Assembly: GCA_018398805.1 (NCBI GenBank)
Contig: JAGFBZ010002156.1
Location: 62,001 to 126,000 of the forward strand
Source: Hirundichthys speculiger
Taxonomy: Eukaryota > Chordata > Actinopteri > Beloniformes > Exocoetidae
DNA: 64,000 nt
Direction of reading: 5' to 3'
Positions 11,209 to 23,756 of this stretch are shown piece after piece. The notes beneath the pieces were generated by a model that worked only from the letters and a program-made list of their open reading frames with translations, ran no database searches and was not told the origin of the DNA. The position numbers and the translations under genes were made by a program. Numbering within the stretch: the stretch's first letter is position 1; each line of letters begins with the position of its first letter.

Positions 11209-11581
11209 AGGTGGGGTGGCTGTTCTTTTTTTGCAGCACTTTTTACAATATTGCCTGAAAACCTTTTCACACTCCCATTGCACCCACTGAAATGAAATGT
11301 TTGCAAAAAAAAATGTAATGTTTTGGTCCGGTCTAGAGGGTATAACCAGAGAAAAACTCTAACCAATCAATGTACTGATCACCTTTACATTTATTGGCTG
11401 CCTAATACGTCCATCAAATATCAATGCACTCCCACCCACCCCTCCCTCCTCCCTGGTTTCGAGGGGTGAGCTGAAGAGGAGGAGGCGGAGCCTCTGGGAG
11501 GAGGGAGGGGTGTATGTTTTGAAAATCTCACTTTAGTTGGATTGCTGGAACTGTTTTTTTCAAAGAACACCTCCCCCACCT
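11209..11581. mobile_element. TTAA-flanked MITE (piggyBac- or Kolobok-type target)
   Basis: The ends AGGTGGGGTGGCTGTTCTTT and AAAGAACACCTCCCCCACCT are inverted repeats. TTAA lies directly outside both (11205-11208 and 11582-11585). The 373-bp interior has GC-rich CTCCCTCC-type blocks and no coding capacity. The TTAA target points to piggyBac or Kolobok, which cannot be told apart here. The insertion abuts the 33-bp minisatellite. Confidence 0.8.
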
Positions 11582-11585
11582 TTAA

Positions 11586-13932
11586 GTCGAATGACATTTT
11601 GGAGTTTTGTCAAAGATTTAAAATAACATCTTGTTTTGTTTTTTTTTTGACAGCCTTGTTGATTCCCGTGTTAACTTTGCTTGTTAGATCTCAGTTTATT
11701 TTAAATCTATGTAGTTATCAGATACAGATCTATGGTATTAATAGTTCATTAAGATCCATTTTTTATGTATACTGAAATCCCAAAATTTAACACTTTCATC
11801 TTTTTTTTTAACATTTTATGTGTTTGGATAAAGAAAACATGAGATCACTGAGCTCAAAGAATGTTTTTAAGAATTTTTACAACTCAAACAATCCCTCAAC
11901 TAAAAAGAAAAAAAGAAAAAAATCTGATTACAGGAAACTAATTTTTTTTTTCTTTTTATGTAATAGCTGAGCTCCACCCCTATCTGTTAGACTAAAATAC
12001 CACTTTTATATAATTAAATTCCCAACAATAATATCAGAAATATATTAAAAAAGCACAATGAGTTATTTTGTAGAACTACTTATATTAGGGTTCGCTATTA
12101 TATTCATAATATACTGACTTTTATATTTTCTTGTAAAGAATGGTTTGCACAGTTTTGTAGCCAAATGAGACTTTAAAACTGACTTTATAATACATCTCAC
12201 ACTGACCACAGTGACAACCTGACGGCAGACTCACTCAGAAGTATAAAAGCTTTCAGGCGCTGAGACCAGGCTGAATCTCTACTGCGTTATAGCTAAAAAA
12301 AAAAACTAGAGGACACTGACAGTTATTTATATCACACCGTCAGAGATGATAACTGCAACTCATTCATCTTCCAGTAAACAACATGATGTGCTTTGACTTG
12401 ATCTTTACAGTCAATAGAATGAAAAGAAGATAAATTGAACATTTCATTAGTGTCTGACCTCACGTCCAGTTCAAGTGCAGCAGCTGGCATCGGCTCCTTT
12501 CCTTCACCTCCTCCTTCCCTTTACTCTCGTCCACCCCACAACCCATCGCCTGTCTCCTGCTTGGGCCCCTAATCAACACCAACGTCTCTAAAGCCTTTTC
12601 CCATTAATCTCAGCCCTCACTGAATTTACCCATGTGACGTTAAAGCCCTTTAACGTCGTTCTTCCTTTGCTGTTACCTGGCTCTCTTCCTCTCTCGGGTA
12701 ATTTCTCAGGGAGGTCAACGATGCTTTGAGAAAATCCAGATGAAAAGAAAAAAGTGGAAAGGGAAGCTGACTCGTCATTCCCAGATGACTCCTGGAGTTG
12801 ACTGTTATTTTTAGCTAAACAGCTGAGACCCAACCATGAATGCTCATAGCTCTGTACAGTTTGACGTGTTATTACGGAGCGTCAGACAGGAAGAACAAGA
12901 ACAAGAAGATCTACAGAAACCCGTGACGTCAGCCAGGATTTCTGAAGGGTGCTTTTGAAGCCTCTTTGTGCTGCGCTGCCTCGTGTATCTAGAAGACGTA
13001 ACAAGCCAACGGGATTACGACCACCTCATTTCAGTCACTGTAAACTAGCTATATTAGCTTGGCTGGCTTAGCTTAAACTAACCTATGATGCCAGTTAATA
13101 TTACTTTATAATTATTCTGATCAAATCTAACATATTGACATGAAAAACGAGTGCTGCTGGAGCTGAAACGAGGACTAGTGACATTTGTTAGCCAGCAGAT
13201 GGGGAACCCTATCACCATGTGCGTACTTCCACTACGTCTCATTTCAGTTCTGGTTTTGGTTGTGTTTCCTTTTGTCCAGTTAGCCAACTTGGAACAGTCC
13301 TGAAATGATCAGAGGAGAAAATCTTATCAACTAAAAGATCCGGCTGCTGCAAAGCAAGGGAGAAGCTGGCGAGCTGGAGGCAGTCCAACATGTGGACGCT
13401 GGTCAGCCTTCAGCCGGGGTGAAGACAGCTGCTTCAGGCTGCCTTGCTTCGCCTCCAGAACCTTCCAGGACCACCCAAAAATGGTTGCAAAGGTCTCTTA
13501 GTACAGTTAACAGCACAACAATCCATATTAACTTTGAAATAAAAGTAATTATTCTCTGATAGGTATTAATTCACAGCTCAGAAGTCAGTTCAAGATGGCG
13601 GAAAGCACCACAAGAAAGCACAAAGAAAACCATTCACTCCCGGTACAGTTAGCGATGGGGTTTATTGTTTTCTTTTTGTTGTTGTTTTGTACTGCGCTGT
13701 TAATGTTTATTTCTGCTGTCATGGCTGTCAATGGAGACTGACTCACATTTGGAGGTAAAATGGAGGTAGCTAATCAACAACTTGTCTTACTTCTGCATTA
13801 ATCTAAAGCCTTTGAGAGTTGAATAAGATGGATAAATACAACCACAAAACATAAAAGTTAGGAAGATATGGAAAAATCATCATCTTTCAGCTTTTTGCCA
13901 ATTACTGTTTCAAACAAGTGACTTTAAAAGGT
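11586..13932. other. Unassigned intronic sequence with family F-like piece
   Basis: No gene or defined element found in about 2.3 kb. Near 13100-13180 the words TGATCAAATC and CGAGTGCTGCTGGAGCTGAA followed by ACGAGGAC recur at 26920, 31590 and 55265 in one or other orientation (family F). A-rich and T-rich runs occur near 11900-11960. Confidence 0.4.
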
Positions 13933-13940
13933 GACTGTAA

Positions 13941-14845
13941 TCAAAGCCGGGCTGCACATTAAAGTGATCGGGAGCTTTCCCGGCCCAAACCATCGATGTG
14001 GACCACGGGGACGACTAATTTTAACTATTTTTTTTGTCACTTCTTTTGTCTTATTCTTGCATTAATATCAATTAAGCTGCAACCGCCCGTTGCATCATAG
14101 TAGATTAAATATGTGATGGAAAGCAGAAAGAGGCTGGGCAGAACGGAGGGGGCTAAAATAAAAAAAAGAAAGGAGGCGGCGGCCAAATGTGCCAAATTAA
14201 CTGACATCTTCTCAAGACAAGCTGGTAGGTTACTGAAAGAGAGATGGATAATTGGCCTGGTTGTGAATTTTATCATATAACGATGCGAGCGTTGCAACTG
14301 TCACAACTGTCAACTTAAAAATGTCACAATGTAGGTATAGGATTATCTATGCTTAAAGTGCATTCATATTTCCATAGAAGAACCGAAAACTTGTTGCTTT
14401 AAATGCCAGTTAACCATTTTGATGAACAGAGTTGTTGTAAACGTTCATCACGTTTATATTTGTAGCCTGCCTGTATTAGCACCAACGCACACAGGTTAAC
14501 GCAATTAGACATATTAAACAGGTTGTGTAACAGGCTATTTGTTAGGGTATTAAATGCATGTCAAACGTGCTATTTAGGCTGCATTATTTAGAAGTGCTGT
14601 ATACCAATATTGAGCTTGGTTCCTGGGCGTGGGGGCAGGTGTTATTTAAAAAAAATATTCTTAATAATAATAGGCCTAATAATAAAATAGGCTACTCGAG
14701 AGTCTGCACATTCAATATGCCTTAGCTTCTTTGAGAATTGTTTTTTGTTTTATCTTTTTCTATGTACTCAAATTTGTCCTCTGTATCAGAGTGGCCTGAA
14801 TTTGAATTAAATTCCCGGACTGAGAAAAGGGCCCACTCCGGCCCT
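13941..14845 (+). mobile_element. hAT element with perfect 8-bp target duplication
   Basis: A perfect GACTGTAA duplication (13933-13940 and 14846-14853) brackets the element. The left end contains AAAGCCGGGCTGCAC and the right end CCACTCCGGCCCT, short imperfect inverted ends. Inside is a short transposase N-terminal frame at 14116-14280. Most of the expected transposase is missing. Confidence 0.78.
14116..14280 (+). pseudogene. Possible hAT transposase N-terminal fragment
   Basis: The frame starts MESRKRLGRTEGAKIKKRKE and continues AAAKCAKLTDIFSRQ. Basic KRK-rich starts followed by a LTDFF-like motif are typical of the N-termini of hAT transposases of the ZMYM1-like group. A GTAGGT donor-like site lies just after, so this may be a first coding exon. 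Nothing downstream continues the protein. The host element's 8-bp target duplication supports the hAT reading. Confidence 0.5.
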
Positions 14846-14853
14846 GACTGTAA

Positions 14854-16334
14854 TGGTGATTTGGTAGTAAAGCTGCATCCCTGAAAGGCTGAGAGGACCT
14901 GTGGGTGGCACTACATCAATATCTGCCATTCATAACAACCTGATATAACCACGTGGACAACGACTTTGAAAAACGACTTTCAAGATGGAGAATAATTCAC
15001 AAAGGACACTTGAAGCTTTATATGATTTAAAGCTTCGCCCAAAAAAGAAACCAATCAACCTCATCCAGGTTGACAGGTATCTGGTCATCTGGGATGGTCG
15101 ATCATGCAGCGGGAACTTTGTAATGTGGTCCCACAAATCAGTATTCCAGGTCTTTTTTGGATGAAATGAGCAGCATGTGCTCAGGACATTGAAGACAAAG
15201 AAGACCAATGTCCAAAAGCCAGGCTCTTTGGCGGTATGGGCTCGTATCGGTGCTCTTGACGAAGATCATTTAGATCTTTGAGATGAGAGCATTTACCTGC
15301 GTGCTTAAACGTTCGCTAAGATTTTAGATCATGTGCTGCCTCGAAGACAAGACCTTTTACCAGGGACGTCCGTCCATTAATCAACAACGGATTCTTCACA
15401 CATCACAAAGACACGGCAGAGGAAGAAGAGGGCTACTGGACCGGCCTGCCTGCAGTCCTGACGATGCTTAGAACTTCAGTTCTGTTTGTTCTGGGGTGTT
15501 TCTCTTGGATATCAGCGGCCGTTTCACCCAGATTCATCACAGATGGATCCCACAGTGATCTCACATAACAAAGCATCTTACCGAAATAACGCTGAGAAGT
15601 GTACGGATTTCTGGAGGCTACGGTTCATTAGATTGTGTTTCTTGGATGTTGACGAAAAAGGGCAGTAAAATGTAGAAGGAGAGAAAGAGAGGGGGAGCTG
15701 AAATGATGAAATGTTTGAGTAAAGCAAGGGAGAAGATGAGTCAGGTTGAAAGACAAGAGAGGCCACATCCCACAGACGAAACAGAGAGGGCAGTTTCCCA
15801 GTAACACAGAGGATCCTATTGTTCTTTTGGTGGACGGTAACAGTATAAAATGGGGATTTGCAAAGGCATGTCTGGGGCTACAAACTCTGTGTGAGAGAGT
15901 GAAATGAATCAGTACATCGCAGGGATGATGACAGACGGCCCGCTGTGAGAGCGCCTGGCTACGACAAGGACAAAACTCAATGACAGTCAAGCCAACGACG
16001 TCGCTTTCTCTGACCACTGTGATTTCGAACTTGATAGTATATTTTTCTGCAGAGTCACCTTGAACTTGCGACTATGCGACGACCGTGGAATATGACATGT
16101 AGAAGGTCTGATCCTGTCTACTTCTGTTCCAGTCGAATGAGACAGGATCACCACCTGTGTGTTTCTTGACAGAATTGACGGAAAGCTAGCCTGGAATTTC
16201 TTGTGAGGTTTAGCACGTCATCATTCTTGTGATTTTTGCGTTAAATCAGTGCCTTCTGAATAAGTGGGGAGCTCTGAATTGTCGCTTTCAAATCTGGAAG
16301 TTCCTGTGTTGTCCAAAAGTCTCAAAATGCAGCG
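14854..16334. other. Unassigned intronic sequence
   Basis: No defined element. A minus-strand frame of 92 codons at 14930-15208 (with LHDRPSQMTRYLSTWMRLIG) and a 129-codon one at 15628-16017 have no family features I recognise, and I do not call them genes. Confidence 0.4.
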
Positions 16335-16342
16335 GTAGAGAC

Positions 16343-17037
16343 CAGTGGCGGCGCCAGAACATTTTCATTGCAGTTGCTTAGGGGTTGCTAAACAATTGTA
16401 TGGAGTTGCTGGACAATTTAATTGCAATACCAATTAAATAGCATAAATATGGATATGTATGTCATTACCGGACTACTCATTCTAATCAGCGCTATCTGAA
16501 ACTAGCGCGGATGCCATGAAACAGATAAAAAAAATCAATTTGAAGTTCGTTATTATAATTTTACCATATAGTCATGCCGCTTTTCACAGCAGTGAGAAAT
16601 GCACATTAACAGCCTAGACTACAAATCATTTGACAATAACCCGTTCATCACATTTTAACCAGTTAATATTAACATAAGTACACATCAGAAGAGAGATCTG
16701 GCAGACTTACGCTTCAACAGATAGCCTCCATTTTGATGTAATTTTTCTAACGGCCCGGTTTTTTTTTCACAAGCTGACTTCGCGTGACCCCTGCAGGCCA
16801 GCCCTCGCGAGACGAGTCTCTCTCTCATCGTTTTTAATCGTCTTCCTTTTATTTTAATTTAAAACAAAAACACATGAAATTCATTTTAAATTAAATATTC
16901 ACAATTTGTATTTTATTTAACACAATTAAGATTTTTTCATTTTATATAGTCTCCATTCTTGGGGTTGCTTTAAGGTTGCTAGGTCATATTTTGGGGTTGC
17001 TATAGAAACTGCAAGCTACCCCCTAGCGCCGCCCCTG
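16343..17037. mobile_element. hAT MITE with CAGTGGCGGCGCC ends
   Basis: The left end CAGTGGCGGCGCCAGAAC mirrors the right end GCGCCGCCCCTG. A perfect 8-bp duplication GTAGAGAC flanks it (16335-16342 and 17038-17045). Subterminal repeats of GGGGTTGCTA appear near both ends. The 695-bp interior lacks a transposase frame. CAGTGG ends plus an 8-bp duplication make hAT the clear assignment. Confidence 0.9.
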
Positions 17038-17045
17038 GTAGAGAC

Positions 17046-18549
17046 CAGTTTTGACTGGTACTACCACCTAAAGGATACCCTTTTCGCGGTACTCGGGCAG
17101 CCCCTGTTGGGGCACTCAACAAACCCTGTTTCCTTCCTTAGCAGCATGGAGGACTGACCGCCCGCTCAGACCGGGTCGTCTCCCTGCTACAGCAGCAGAA
17201 ACGTCGTAAATGAACGAACATCAGTGGGAGGACGTTAGTCACAGTTATTCATCTCAAATTTTCAGTTGAGAATTTCAGGTTTCAGCTGAGTTCAGTTGTA
17301 AACGAAGGAGGCGGCGAGCAGAGACTGGATCGACGCGACCGTTTCTCTTCAACAAATGGCAGGTGAATCCGTATCCCCACGTCACCATAAGCCAACAGCT
17401 AATGTAGATGAAGGACGGCGTTCACGTAAGATGGTTGCACTGACAGGTCACAAACGCACACCTTGTACACCTTCTTTGTGTTCACAAACTCTCTGAAATA
17501 ACACCAAATGAAACAGCGGGGCTGCAGCCTGCAGCTGCATCAGGATCAGTGCTCTACATACTGCAGCTGTACATATTAGCCAATTAGCCAAACGGGAAAT
17601 CTTTTACAATACAGACCACATCTGCCTAAAACCGATCTTTAAAAGACTTGCTTCTTCAGATATAAAAATCAGCAGAGTAGACCAATGAACGCTCACGTGA
17701 CACATCAAGATGCACGAAAACCTGGTGCTGAAGAGTGAAATGGCAGTGATCCGTTATATGGCCCAGTAAAAATACAACTGGCTAAAATAAATGCCTGCTG
17801 AGCATCACCATGTTGCGTTATATGAGGGAAATAAAAACAGCTGCTGAGACGTGCCAGGCCTTATCGTCAGCACCTTTTACAGCCAGCTGGCTTTATAGCT
17901 TTTATTTATTCATTATAACTGGAATGTGTGAAGGCCGTGTAGGGAATAATATGAGTCTCTCTATCTTTAAACTACATTCAAAATCACATCTTAGGACAAA
18001 AATTCAACTGAAATGGCACATTCATCTTTGCTCTACAGTGTAAAGACGCCAGTGAGGATCAGGAGGTGACCAAAACTACTTCACATCGGATTAGAAAAAA
18101 ATAATTACACCAGCTTTCTGAGCAGTTTGGGGCCGATATCAAAGGTCTTCAGGCCCGGATGCTGAATGGAAACTTATCAGCGTTTCTGCAGAGCGTCGCA
18201 GCAACGATTGAACGTCAGGATGTTTGCTGGGAGGCAGAGCTTGCGGTGACAGTGTTTCAGCAGATGGGACATTTTCCTGCTCGCTGCATTCACACAAGCT
18301 GGTTTTCATGCCACCATCTGCAGATCAGTGGCAGAGCCGGAGAAGTCTGCAGCACAGACTGGTTCTACCATATAACCAAGGTGTCCATGATGCTGCACAG
18401 CAGTGTTCTGTTGGCAGGAGCAGAAAAAAAAAGACGTAAAATAAAAATAATGTGGCAAGAGCTGACACAAAGAGAATAATAATGACAGGTACAGAGTGAT
18501 TATTGAACTTTAGTGGCGTTTAAGTGTTTCCATTAGGTAATGCTCAAAT
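17046..18549. other. Unassigned intronic sequence
   Basis: No repeat ends, arrays or convincing frames seen. Plus-strand frames near 18159-18479 are short and unlike any family I know. Confidence 0.45.
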
Positions 18550-18550
18550 A

Positions 18551-18916
18551 CAGTCATGGAAAAAATTATTAGACCACCCTTGTTTTCTTCAGTTTCTTGT
18601 TCATTTTAGTGCCTGGTACAACTAAAGGTACATTTGTTTGGACAAACATAACGATAACCACAAAGATTGCTCGTAAGAGTTTTATTTAAGAGCTGATATC
18701 TTACCATTTTCCATGGTTTTCTTGATTATAACCTAAATCACTTAAGTTTTTACATCAATAGCTATGGCGTTGTACTGCCAAAAACACTGCTTTTATGCAT
18801 TCAGTGTTTTCTTTTCTGTCTGTTTTAGTCACATGATGACGTTTAGTGGTACCAGGTATTAAAATGAACAAGAAAGTGAAGAAAAAATGGTGGTCTAATA
18901 TTTTTTTCCATGAATG
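18551..18916. mobile_element. Tc1/mariner-type MITE
   Basis: The ends TCATGGAAAAAATTATTAGA and, inverted, TCTAATATTTTTTTCCATGA form near-perfect inverted repeats continuing to CCACC. TA dinucleotides lie outside (18549-18550 and 18917-18918). A further internal inverted pair (TGAACAAGAAA versus TTTCTTGTTCA) lengthens the palindrome. The 366-bp element has no transposase. Confidence 0.87.
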
Positions 18917-18918
18917 TA

Positions 18919-19758
18919 TGTGTTCATCTAGATTTCAGTTTGGGGACGTGGACAGTTGACTGTCGTGGAAAATTACCTGAAGAAGAATCAAAGTAGAATA
19001 AAAAATATAACAACTGCGTTCACAATGTTTTCATTAAGTCAAGTCCGAAGAAAATCATGCGCATGGAGAGAGAAAAAGATTTTTCTCTGACAAAGGCAGA
19101 GAGACACAGACTTTTTAAAGTAGCAGGACCAGCAGTCCATATATGGTCATGTTGTATTACTGATAGTCAGGGAGTAGGATTTGACAAAGAGTATCTTATT
19201 CTGTTTTGTTAGTTTCATATCTAGTATTTGACCTTGCAGGTGCCTGCGAGAACAGAGTGCTCTTTTCAGTTGCAAAAAATACAAAAGACGAGTATCAAAC
19301 GGTTATATGAGGTCAGATGCATTTTAGGATATATGGGCCTAAATTTCATTTACACTGACCAACATTCACCTCGTTCACATGTGCACGTGTGAACCACTCT
19401 TGTCAACATGTCAACCTGCAACCCCCCCCCAACCACTAAAAATGCCTAAAAACACCTAAATTAAATGTGTGTATATTTTACTTTCATTGAGTCACGTGTG
19501 TGTGCTGCTATGGAGGTTTTTTTTTTTAAATCATATTGTCTAATGAATAAAACTAGGTCTATGATTAATAAATGAACATAACAAAGAATTAACAAGTCAC
19601 TAAATAATGAAAAAAAGTCACAATTAATAAATCATCATGTAATAAATACATGATATGAAGTGAAACCCAAATATAAAATAATGAACACTCCACGCTACAT
19701 GCTTAGCTACACGCTAATGAACACGCTACAAATTGTTGAGGGTTTGGACCCAAATTTC
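18919..19758. other. Unassigned AT-rich intronic sequence
   Basis: No element boundaries or exons seen. A small local repetition of GCTACACGCTAATGAACACG occurs near 19700. Confidence 0.4.
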
Positions 19759-20065
19759 AACTCAATTCAATTTTATTTGTATAGCGTCTGTTACAATGTC
19801 AATTGTCTCTAGGCGCTTTACTGAGACCCAGATCATGACCCCCGAGCAAATATCATTAAATCAAATTATAATATTAAATCCAAATCAAGGATAATGGCAG
19901 GTAAAAATCTCCCACAGAGGGAGAAAAAAACCTTTAATATGGATAATATGGGGGGACCTTTCTGCTGAAGACCAGCTGGGTAAAGACAGAAAAAGAGAGG
20001 AGAGACAGGACAGAGAGAGGATGGAGGACAGAGAGAGGACAAAACCAAACTGGGAAACAGGCCTT
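19759..20065 (+). repeat. Dispersed teleost repeat (family H, TTTATTTGTATAGCG type)
   Basis: It begins CAATTCAATTTTATTTGTAT and includes TCTAGGCGCTTTACTGAGAC and CAGGTAAAAATCTCCCACAG. The same series recurs at 35553-35788 and a fragment at about 38195-38225. This sequence type is widespread in teleosts, often as a retroelement 3' portion, but I do not assign a family. It ends in an AG-rich section with AGAGAGGA repeats. Confidence 0.7.
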
Positions 20066-20511
20066 CAAAATAAAACAGGAAGTAAAGTTAACAGGACCAC
20101 GAAAGGCAGATCAAACCAAGAGAAGAAGTCTCTTCATGTCTTCACATCTGTTCATTATTTCACATGCACGTGAATCATTCAAGGTGTTGCTTCATTACTT
20201 GGTGCCTGTCAATCAACCCTGTTGCTAAGCAACCTGGGCAGCTGGGCGTTGACGGTCATCGCAGGAAGAGTGAAGGTTCACTGGATCAGAGCAGCCGAAA
20301 TGATTTACTGTCAGTTAGTTCAGGACGAGTTGGTCAGTAACGAAATAAGAACATAAATAAAACAATACACTGAAAAGAGAAGTGAAGAGTCAGAGTTTTA
20401 TTCATTAGACAATATGATTTATTACAAAATAAAGCTGCAGTGATTCCACCCGCCGTCAGAACAAAGCCTCAGATGTTCGTTGTTTATTCTGAAGCTCTGG
20501 AGCTGGTTTTG
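20066..20511. other. Unassigned intronic sequence
   Basis: No recognised feature. Confidence 0.4.
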
Positions 20512-20519
20512 ATTTATTT

Positions 20520-21737
20520 TAGGGCTGGGCAAATTAACGTGTTATTATCGCGTTGACGCATTCATTTATTAATGCCAACATTTATTTTATCACGCATTAA
20601 CGCATGTTGCTCACATGCTTTTGTTTTGACAAGTCTGTTACTGGCTGCTGCGGAACCGGAAAACAAACATGCGAAAAAGCTAAAACAGACATGGAGAACG
20701 GTTAAAATCTGCGAACTTTACAGTTCAGGTAGCAACTCAGGTAGCAATATTAACAATTCTGTCTAAAAAAAATTCTGGACTGCATTGCAGTCCAGAATAA
20801 AACAGAATAAAACAGGAATAAAATCCAGAATAAAAAAAATTCTGGACTGCATTGCAGTCCAGAATTTTTTTTGCAGTCACTGCAACAAAACATTCACGTC
20901 ATTCCTCCATGTTCCATCAGATCTGCTCCATGTGTTCACTGTCCTGCTGTTCTCTAGCTGGTTACTGCAGTGCGGCTCCATCTAGTGGCACAGATGTGTA
21001 ATGACAACAGAAAGTCCAGTCCTCCATTATAAAACAAATTCAGTTATGTGGCCCGTTTTTTAATTTAATATTTTTGAGCCAAGTCTAAAATTGAAATATA
21101 AAAAAACAGGCTTTTTTTTTTTCATTTTTTTGTGTTAGATTAAAAAATGAGTAACGTAATAAAATGTCACTTTTTATTTTTTTTTAATTTTTGATTGACA
21201 ATTGAAAATGGAAAGAATGAATGATACACGGTTTGGTAAAGTTACTGAACTTTAACATGGACATTTTCATGTTAAAGTTCTCCCAGACAGAGGATTCAAC
21301 AGAAACAAGGTTATTTGTAACAACTGACAAGTTGAACTCCCCGTTAAAAGTTTCTGCTGTTACCTCAGAAATTACCTGTTTTAATGTTCTGATTGTGGCT
21401 CAGGATTTTGTTGGTAGACTTTTTTTATTTTTCTTAAAAAAACAGGATGACATTAATGCCCTGGCAGTGGCCATAAGCTTTATTTTATTTTACTTTTTTT
21501 AAGATGAGATTTACACTAAATATGTGTTACTGACAAGTGCTGATGTTAAAAGTGTTTGAACAACAAATGTTATGGCACTTTAGTTCATATGGCAACAGAA
21601 CATTTCAATAAAAGTGTATTTTACACTACTTTTGAATTCATTATTTGATTTTGTGTATACAATGCGATTAATCGTGATTAATCAGGGAAATAATGCGATT
21701 AATCGCGATTTAAAATTTTAATCGCTGCCCAGTCCTA
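20520..21737 (-). mobile_element. Family A hAT-type element, long copy
   Basis: It lies in the opposite orientation to the 3796 copy, starting TAGGGCTGGGCAAATTAACG and ending CGCTGCCCAGTCCTA. Flanks ATTTATTT and ATTTTTTT (20512-20519 and 21738-21745) match at 7 of 8 bases. At 1218 bp it retains the internal segment with the CTAGTGGCACAGATGTGTAA block that the 3796 copy lacks. The shared KLNSPLKVSAVTSEITCFN frame runs here on the plus strand (21221-21502). It also carries a unique palindromic duplication at 20764-20868. Confidence 0.85.
20764..20868. repeat. Duplicated perfect palindrome inside family A
   Basis: TTCTGGACTGCATTGCAGTC continuing to CAGAA is a near-perfect hairpin and appears twice, separated by about 50 bp that contains repeats of CAGAATAAAA. 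Each copy can fold on itself. The copies at 24521 and 46955 have only a single CAGTCCAGAATT-like half at most. Confidence 0.85.
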
Positions 21738-21745
21738 ATTTTTTT

Positions 21746-22904
21746 TTTAATTTGGGCATTCAAGTTTTATAGGAATGTAGAAAGTGCTTTTCAACAAAAG
21801 CTGTGAGATCAGCAGTGGTTTAAAGATGCTACTTTAACGAGAAGAAGAAGAGGATGCATTTTAGTGACTACCGGATCCAAAAACTCACTTTGTTTTGGTC
21901 CACGTAGACATGAAAATGTGTCACTCAGTGACTGACTCAGATTTATCTAGAATTGCAAAGTACTCTGTGTTGTGGAAAAATAATATCTTCATACGTCTCC
22001 ATGTCTCTTCCATACGTATATTCAGGCACGACTGAATGTAAAGACTCGACACTGACTAGGTTTTAATGAATTTTAATCCCATTGCACGCATGAGGGCCGG
22101 ACAACTGATCCGTACAGCATTAAAGAACCTCCAGCAGCAGGGCTGCAGAGGAAATGCTGTCCATGCCGCAACGCCTGGAAATACATAGTAATGTTGCGTT
22201 AAAATATTTATGCAGAGAGGCAACAGACTAGAATCTACGGGCCAAAATCTGAACAGCAATATTTCTACTGAAAACAGATCAGATGTAGTACATCGGGGAC
22301 GTCAGATTTCCAACAGGAGCCTTTCATGGAGAATCTTCCTCATCCAAACAGTATCTCCATTTGGAGGCTCCAACTGCTGATCTATCAGCAGCTAAATCAG
22401 CTAACCAGTGACTTGGCTCCTGCGTCTCTGGCTGCTGTCCAGGTTCGCCTCTGTGCCAGATCACTGATGCACCAGGAGCTCCGCCCCTCACCGACTGATG
22501 TCACGATGACGTTTATGTTTCTGAGCAAAATGTGGTTTTTACCGGATTTGAACAGAAAAATTTCAAACACACCAACAACCAAACACTGTTAGCCCAACTA
22601 ATACAACCTGTGTGATGTTACAAGTTCCTGCAGTGCCAGAATAAAGTGCTCGTTCCATTCAGAGAAAACCGGACTGTTTCTTTTGTTGTTGTTAGCGTGT
22701 TAGCCGCTAATTACGAGCCAAAAATAGCACAATACCAGCGGTTTGTTTACTACGGTTCAGAGACCAGAGGCTGTGAAGGTAACAGAAAGACCACAGTTGA
22801 TCCTTTGTCTTGTTTCGCTGCAGTGTCTCGCTACTTTTTGGGGTTTTTAAACATATTTCAAACACATATTTAGGCTCGGGGGCCTCCGGCTCCACTTCGC
22901 AGAT
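21746..22904. other. Unassigned intronic sequence
   Basis: No defined element or gene. The stretch after about 22730 may be the body of the element whose end is at 22951, but I cannot set its left edge. Confidence 0.35.
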
Positions 22905-23051
22905 TTTGATTCTGGTCCCCATTAACCGCGAAAAATAAGGGATCACTGTAAATGTATTGTAAGATGAATATCGATATATAAATATATATCGTATTGTGAG
23001 CTGAATATCGTGTATCGTATCGTGAGATTAGTGTATCGCTACAGCCCTACT
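22905..23051. repeat. GATCCCTTATTTTTCGCGG-type end fused to a family C fragment
   Basis: CCATTAACCGCGAAAAATAA followed by GGGATCACTGTA is a terminal motif that recurs at about 23107-23142 and 35465-35495. It is followed at once by about 100 bp of the family C right end, with TATCGTATCGTGAGATTAGT and ending CTACAGCCCTA. Both are truncated pieces without target duplications. Confidence 0.6.
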
Positions 23052-23086
23052 GCTCACGACCCGAAAACTCTGCTTCTGTGGTATCG

Positions 23087-23145
23087 TGGAGGATAATCCC
23101 GGTTAATCCCCATTAACCGGGAAAAATAAGGGATCACTGTACAGT
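23087..23145. repeat. Second GGGATCACTGTA end fragment
   Basis: The text GGTTAATCCCCATTAACCGG then GAAAAATAAGGGATCACTGT repeats the motif found 190 bp to the left, with a small CCGGTTAATCCC duplication. Confidence 0.6.
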
Positions 23146-23301
23146 ATCCATGTCTTCACGTCGGGGAGAAGTTTACAGTATAAATGAAAGTCCAATGTTA
23201 TAATGAGATTCAGATCTATGGAAGGATGACAGGACCTGGTTTATGTCTTAGGACACAAACACGTCAATCCAAGAGTTCGCTCTCATGATTGGCTTTGACA
23301 T

Positions 23302-23748
23302 TAGAGCTGAGCGATTTTATCGATTCTGCGATATATATATTGATATTTTATTGAGTATCGAGTATCGATTTTTCAGCCACGGGTATCGATATTCTAAGCT
23401 TCTTTCAAAACCCCCGTGTCCCACCTTTAAAAGCTTGGAAGTAACAATTTGCACTGTTTAAATAGATGAAACTATTTTTCTCAACAAATCTTTTATTCAT
23501 TTTGTCCAGCATTTGCAAGCTGCCTGTCAGCCATATAATGTGTAATTGATGCTTTCAGTTCAATTGATTCAAACAAAGTCATTGGAACACTCACAAGATG
23601 TCACCAAAATCACTTTGTCCCTTTAAAATCTTTCGGAAAATTATGTAAATGTGTTGCAAGATGAATATTGATATATATCGTATCGTGAGCCGAATATCGT
23701 GTATCGTATCGTATCGTATCGCGAGATTAGTGTATCGCTACAGCTCTA
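23302..23748 (+). mobile_element. Family C hAT-type MITE, intact ends
   Basis: It starts TAGAGCTGAGCGATTTTATC and ends TGTATCGCTACAGCTCTA. A perfect duplication TTTGACAT flanks it (23294-23301 and 23749-23756). The subterminal regions are dense in TATCGATA and GTATCGTATC motifs. The core includes AAACCCCCGTGTCCCACCTT and CAAGATGTCACCAAAATCAC, shared by the copies at 37767 and 42632. There is no transposase frame in 447 bp. Confidence 0.92.
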
Positions 23749-23756
23749 TTTGACAT

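Noticed and set aside
10231..11283. 350-codon minus-strand frame with 10-11 residue repeats
   Set aside because: It is produced by the 33/30-bp minisatellite. The non-repeat ends have no recognisable domain or signal.
14930..15208. 92-codon minus-strand frame (LHDRPSQMTRYLSTWM)
   Set aside because: I recognise no family, and there is no splice or transposon context. Kept only as a note.
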